Source: Planctomycetaceae bacterium (lineage in GTDB: Bacteria; Planctomycetota; Planctomycetia; Pirellulales; Thermoguttaceae). From it: 15,365 nt of DNA. This document shows positions 13,543 through 15,365 of the stretch, piece by piece. How positions within the stretch are numbered: the first letter of the stretch is position 1; every line of letters starts with the position of its first letter. The stretch lies in the NCBI GenBank assembly GCA_009776995.1, contig WRMR01000046.1, positions 1 to 15,365 of the forward strand, given 5' to 3'. The position numbers were made by a program, and so were the translations under genes. The notes below the pieces were generated by a model, which was given only the letters and a program-made list of their open reading frames with translations, was not told where the DNA came from and searched no databases.

Positions 13543-15330
13543 GTGAGCCAGTCAGGCAACCCCCCACCGGACATGCAAACCAGGAACGTTCACCCTTCAT
13601 TGAGCGGTGCGGATATCGTTGTCCATTCACTCGTCAATCATGGGGTTACGAACGTATTTGCATACCCCGGCGGGTGTAGCATTCCGCTTCATCAGGCTCT
13701 CACTCGATATCGGGACAAAATTCGAGTGTTGCTACCCCGGCATGAGCAGGGGGGTGGTTTTGCGGCACAGGGGCTTGCCCGATCAACAGGCGAACTGGGC
13801 GTTTGCATGACGACCAGCGGTCCCGGTGCGACGAACCTGCTGACAGCCGTTGCCGACGCGAAACTCGATAGCATACCGTTACTTGCGATTACCGCTCAAG
13901 TCACAACCGGTGCCATTGGCAATGACGCTTTTCAGGAAACGCCCATTACCGAAGTCTGCCGTAGCATCACAAAACACCATTGCCTGATCACCGACGTGAA
14001 AGATGTTGCGCGAACCATGAAAGAGGCGATTTACGTTGCGACCACCGGCCGCCCTGGTCCGGTACTGGTTGACATTCCGAAAGACGTGCTCACGGCGCAA
14101 TGTCTGGCGAACTTTGATGTTCCAATGGAACTGTCCGGCTATTCGGGCGAGATTCCGCAGGCAAGTGACGCAGATGTCAAGACCGTTGCAGACGCCATCC
14201 GTGCGGCGAAACGTCCGGTGTTGTATATCGGCGGCGGAATCATTGCGGCAGAAGCGTCAGCGGAATTGATGAAACTTGCTGAAAAGACACAAACTCCGGT
14301 CACAACAACGCTTATGGCACTCACGGCCTTTCCCCAAGAGCATCGTCTCAGTTTGGGAATGCCGGGGATGCACGGGACGGCCTATGCCAATTACGCGATT
14401 GCGGAATGCGACCTGCTTATTGGAATTGGTGTACGTTTCGATGACCGTGTGACTGGGAAAGTGAGCGATTTTGCGAAAAATGCGAAAATCGTACACGTTG
14501 ATATTGATCCGTCCGAAATCGACAAAGTCAAAAAGGCCAATGTTGCCATCATCAGTGACGCAGCGTACTTTTTGACGAAACTCAACCGCGTGGTGACGCC
14601 ACCCGACGCCGATTTTTCACCGTGGCACGCAAAAATCGATGACTGGAAAAAGCGTTTTCCGATGCAATACGAAACCGGTACTGAAACCATCGCTCCGCAA
14701 CAAGTCATTGAGGTACTTTGGGATGCGACGAAAGACCGTGAGACGATCATTGCCACCGGTGTGGGGCAACATCAGATGTGGACGGCCCAGTTTTACAAAT
14801 TCAAAACGCCGCGTACGCACCTGACCAGCGGCGGCTTGGGAACGATGGGCTTTGGCTTCCCCGCCGCAATGGGAGCAAAAGTCGCGCACCCGGACAAGTT
14901 GGTCATCAACATCGACGGAGACGGCAGTTTGCAGATGAATATCCAGGAATTAGGTACTTGTTTCTGTGAAAAAATCCCGATCAAGATTTTGCTACTCAAC
15001 AACCAGCACCTCGGCATGGTGATGCAGTGGGAAGACCGCTTTCACGCTTCCAATCGCGGGAACACCTACCTCGGTCCGGTCGATCATCCGGAAGCTTTTG
15101 GCAAGGGTGTGGGTATCGGCCCGGAAGAACGGTTTCCTGACTTTTGCATGATTGCGCGAGGATACGGCTGGCAGTCGCGACTGATTTCCAGGCCGGACGA
15201 ACTCGCCGACGCGATCCGCGAAATGGTCGAATCCGACGGCCCCTTCCTGCTTGACGTCACCGTACCCTACCAGTACCATGTTCTCCCCATGATCCCCGCA
15301 GGCGGCACGGTTCAGGACATCATTTTGTAA
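13543..15330 (+). CDS. ilvB: Acetolactate synthase, large (catalytic) subunit
   Basis: This thiamine-diphosphate and FAD enzyme condenses two pyruvates to 2-acetolactate, or pyruvate plus 2-oxobutyrate to 2-aceto-2-hydroxybutyrate, as the first common step of valine, leucine and isoleucine synthesis. The 595 residues are full length. RHEQGGGFAAQG (66-77) holds the catalytic E68, GMPGMHGTA (272-280) and VGQHQMWTAQ (407-416) are typical of this enzyme, and GDGSLQMN (459-466) to NN (486-487) is the ThDP-Mg motif. QWED (495-498) carries the Trp linked to 2-oxobutyrate preference. The C-terminus (PYQYHVLPMIPAGG) resembles plant and cyanobacterial enzymes. A short extra segment (about 512-530) precedes FPDF. 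GTG is preferred because AGGAG (13531-13535) lies 7 bases upstream. The regulatory subunit gene (ilvN) is not in the window. Confidence 0.95.
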   Translation: MSQSGNPPPDMQTRNVHPSLSGADIVVHSLVNHGVTNVFAYPGGCSIPLHQALTRYRDKIRVLLPRHEQGGGFAAQGLARSTGELGVCMTTSGPGATNLLTAVADAKLDSIPLLAITAQVTTGAIGNDAFQETPITEVCRSITKHHCLITDVKDVARTMKEAIYVATTGRPGPVLVDIPKDVLTAQCLANFDVPMELSGYSGEIPQASDADVKTVADAIRAAKRPVLYIGGGIIAAEASAELMKLAEKTQTPVTTTLMALTAFPQEHRLSLGMPGMHGTAYANYAIAECDLLIGIGVRFDDRVTGKVSDFAKNAKIVHVDIDPSEIDKVKKANVAIISDAAYFLTKLNRVVTPPDADFSPWHAKIDDWKKRFPMQYETGTETIAPQQVIEVLWDATKDRETIIATGVGQHQMWTAQFYKFKTPRTHLTSGGLGTMGFGFPAAMGAKVAHPDKLVINIDGDGSLQMNIQELGTCFCEKIPIKILLLNNQHLGMVMQWEDRFHASNRGNTYLGPVDHPEAFGKGVGIGPEERFPDFCMIARGYGWQSRLISRPDELADAIREMVESDGPFLLDVTVPYQYHVLPMIPAGGTVQDIIL

Positions 15331-15365
15331 TGCGGAATGCACTTGCGCGACCGTTGAGAAGGGTT
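15331..15365. other. Start of the intergenic region after ilvB
   Basis: Only 35 bases remain. TGCGGAATGCA (15331-15341) equals the outer end of the palindromic element inside uvrA (11427-11437). The similarity stops there (ACTTGCG instead of AAATGCAG). It may be the edge of a diverged copy or a chance match of 11 bases. Confidence 0.3.

Noticed and set aside
13543..15330. Other ThDP enzymes (sulfoacetaldehyde acetyltransferase, oxalyl-CoA decarboxylase, glyoxylate carboligase)
   Set aside because: The catalytic Glu (E68), GMHGT, VGQHQMW and QWED motifs together point to acetolactate synthase.

Overview
The window reads as part of a bacterial chromosome, most likely from the Planctomycetota or a nearby PVC lineage. 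This placement is an inference. It rests on a DUF2617-like protein (a family I associate with Planctomycetes and Actinobacteria), a large secreted GH78 rhamnosidase with an extra N-terminal module, a UvrA enlarged by insertions, a very long orphan coiled-coil membrane protein, and short dispersed palindromic repeats, one of them inside a gene. Base composition is near 50% G+C. There are no tRNA or rRNA genes, no CRISPR array and no transposase.

Layout from left to right: (1) about 600 bases of leader or intergenic DNA with a hairpin repeat and a small upstream ORF. (2) A rightward cluster of nhaB (Na+/H+ antiporter), a small PII-like protein 9 bases downstream, and a DUF2617-like gene. (3) A second, inverted copy of the hairpin repeat between convergent genes. 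(4) Three leftward genes in the transcription order uvrA, a 966-residue membrane-anchored orphan, and a secreted alpha-L-rhamnosidase. (5) A divergent intergenic region with a good sigma-70-type promoter and a foldable leader. (6) The rightward ilvB (acetolactate synthase large subunit), complete, ending 35 bases before the window edge.

The genes do not form one pathway. They cover ion homeostasis with a likely nucleotide-sensing partner (nhaB plus PII-like), plant-polysaccharide or glycoside degradation (rhamnosidase), nucleotide excision repair (uvrA) and branched-chain amino acid synthesis (ilvB).

The most unusual observations are as follows. A palindromic element built from the heptamer ATTCTGC sits in frame inside uvrA and adds about 47 residues; the heptamer has no stop codon in any of the six frames. 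A PII-like protein is coupled to NhaB. Inverted repeat copies bracket the nhaB cluster. A near-consensus promoter overlaps the uvrA stop codon and reads into a 277-base leader that begins with a tandem 15-mer.
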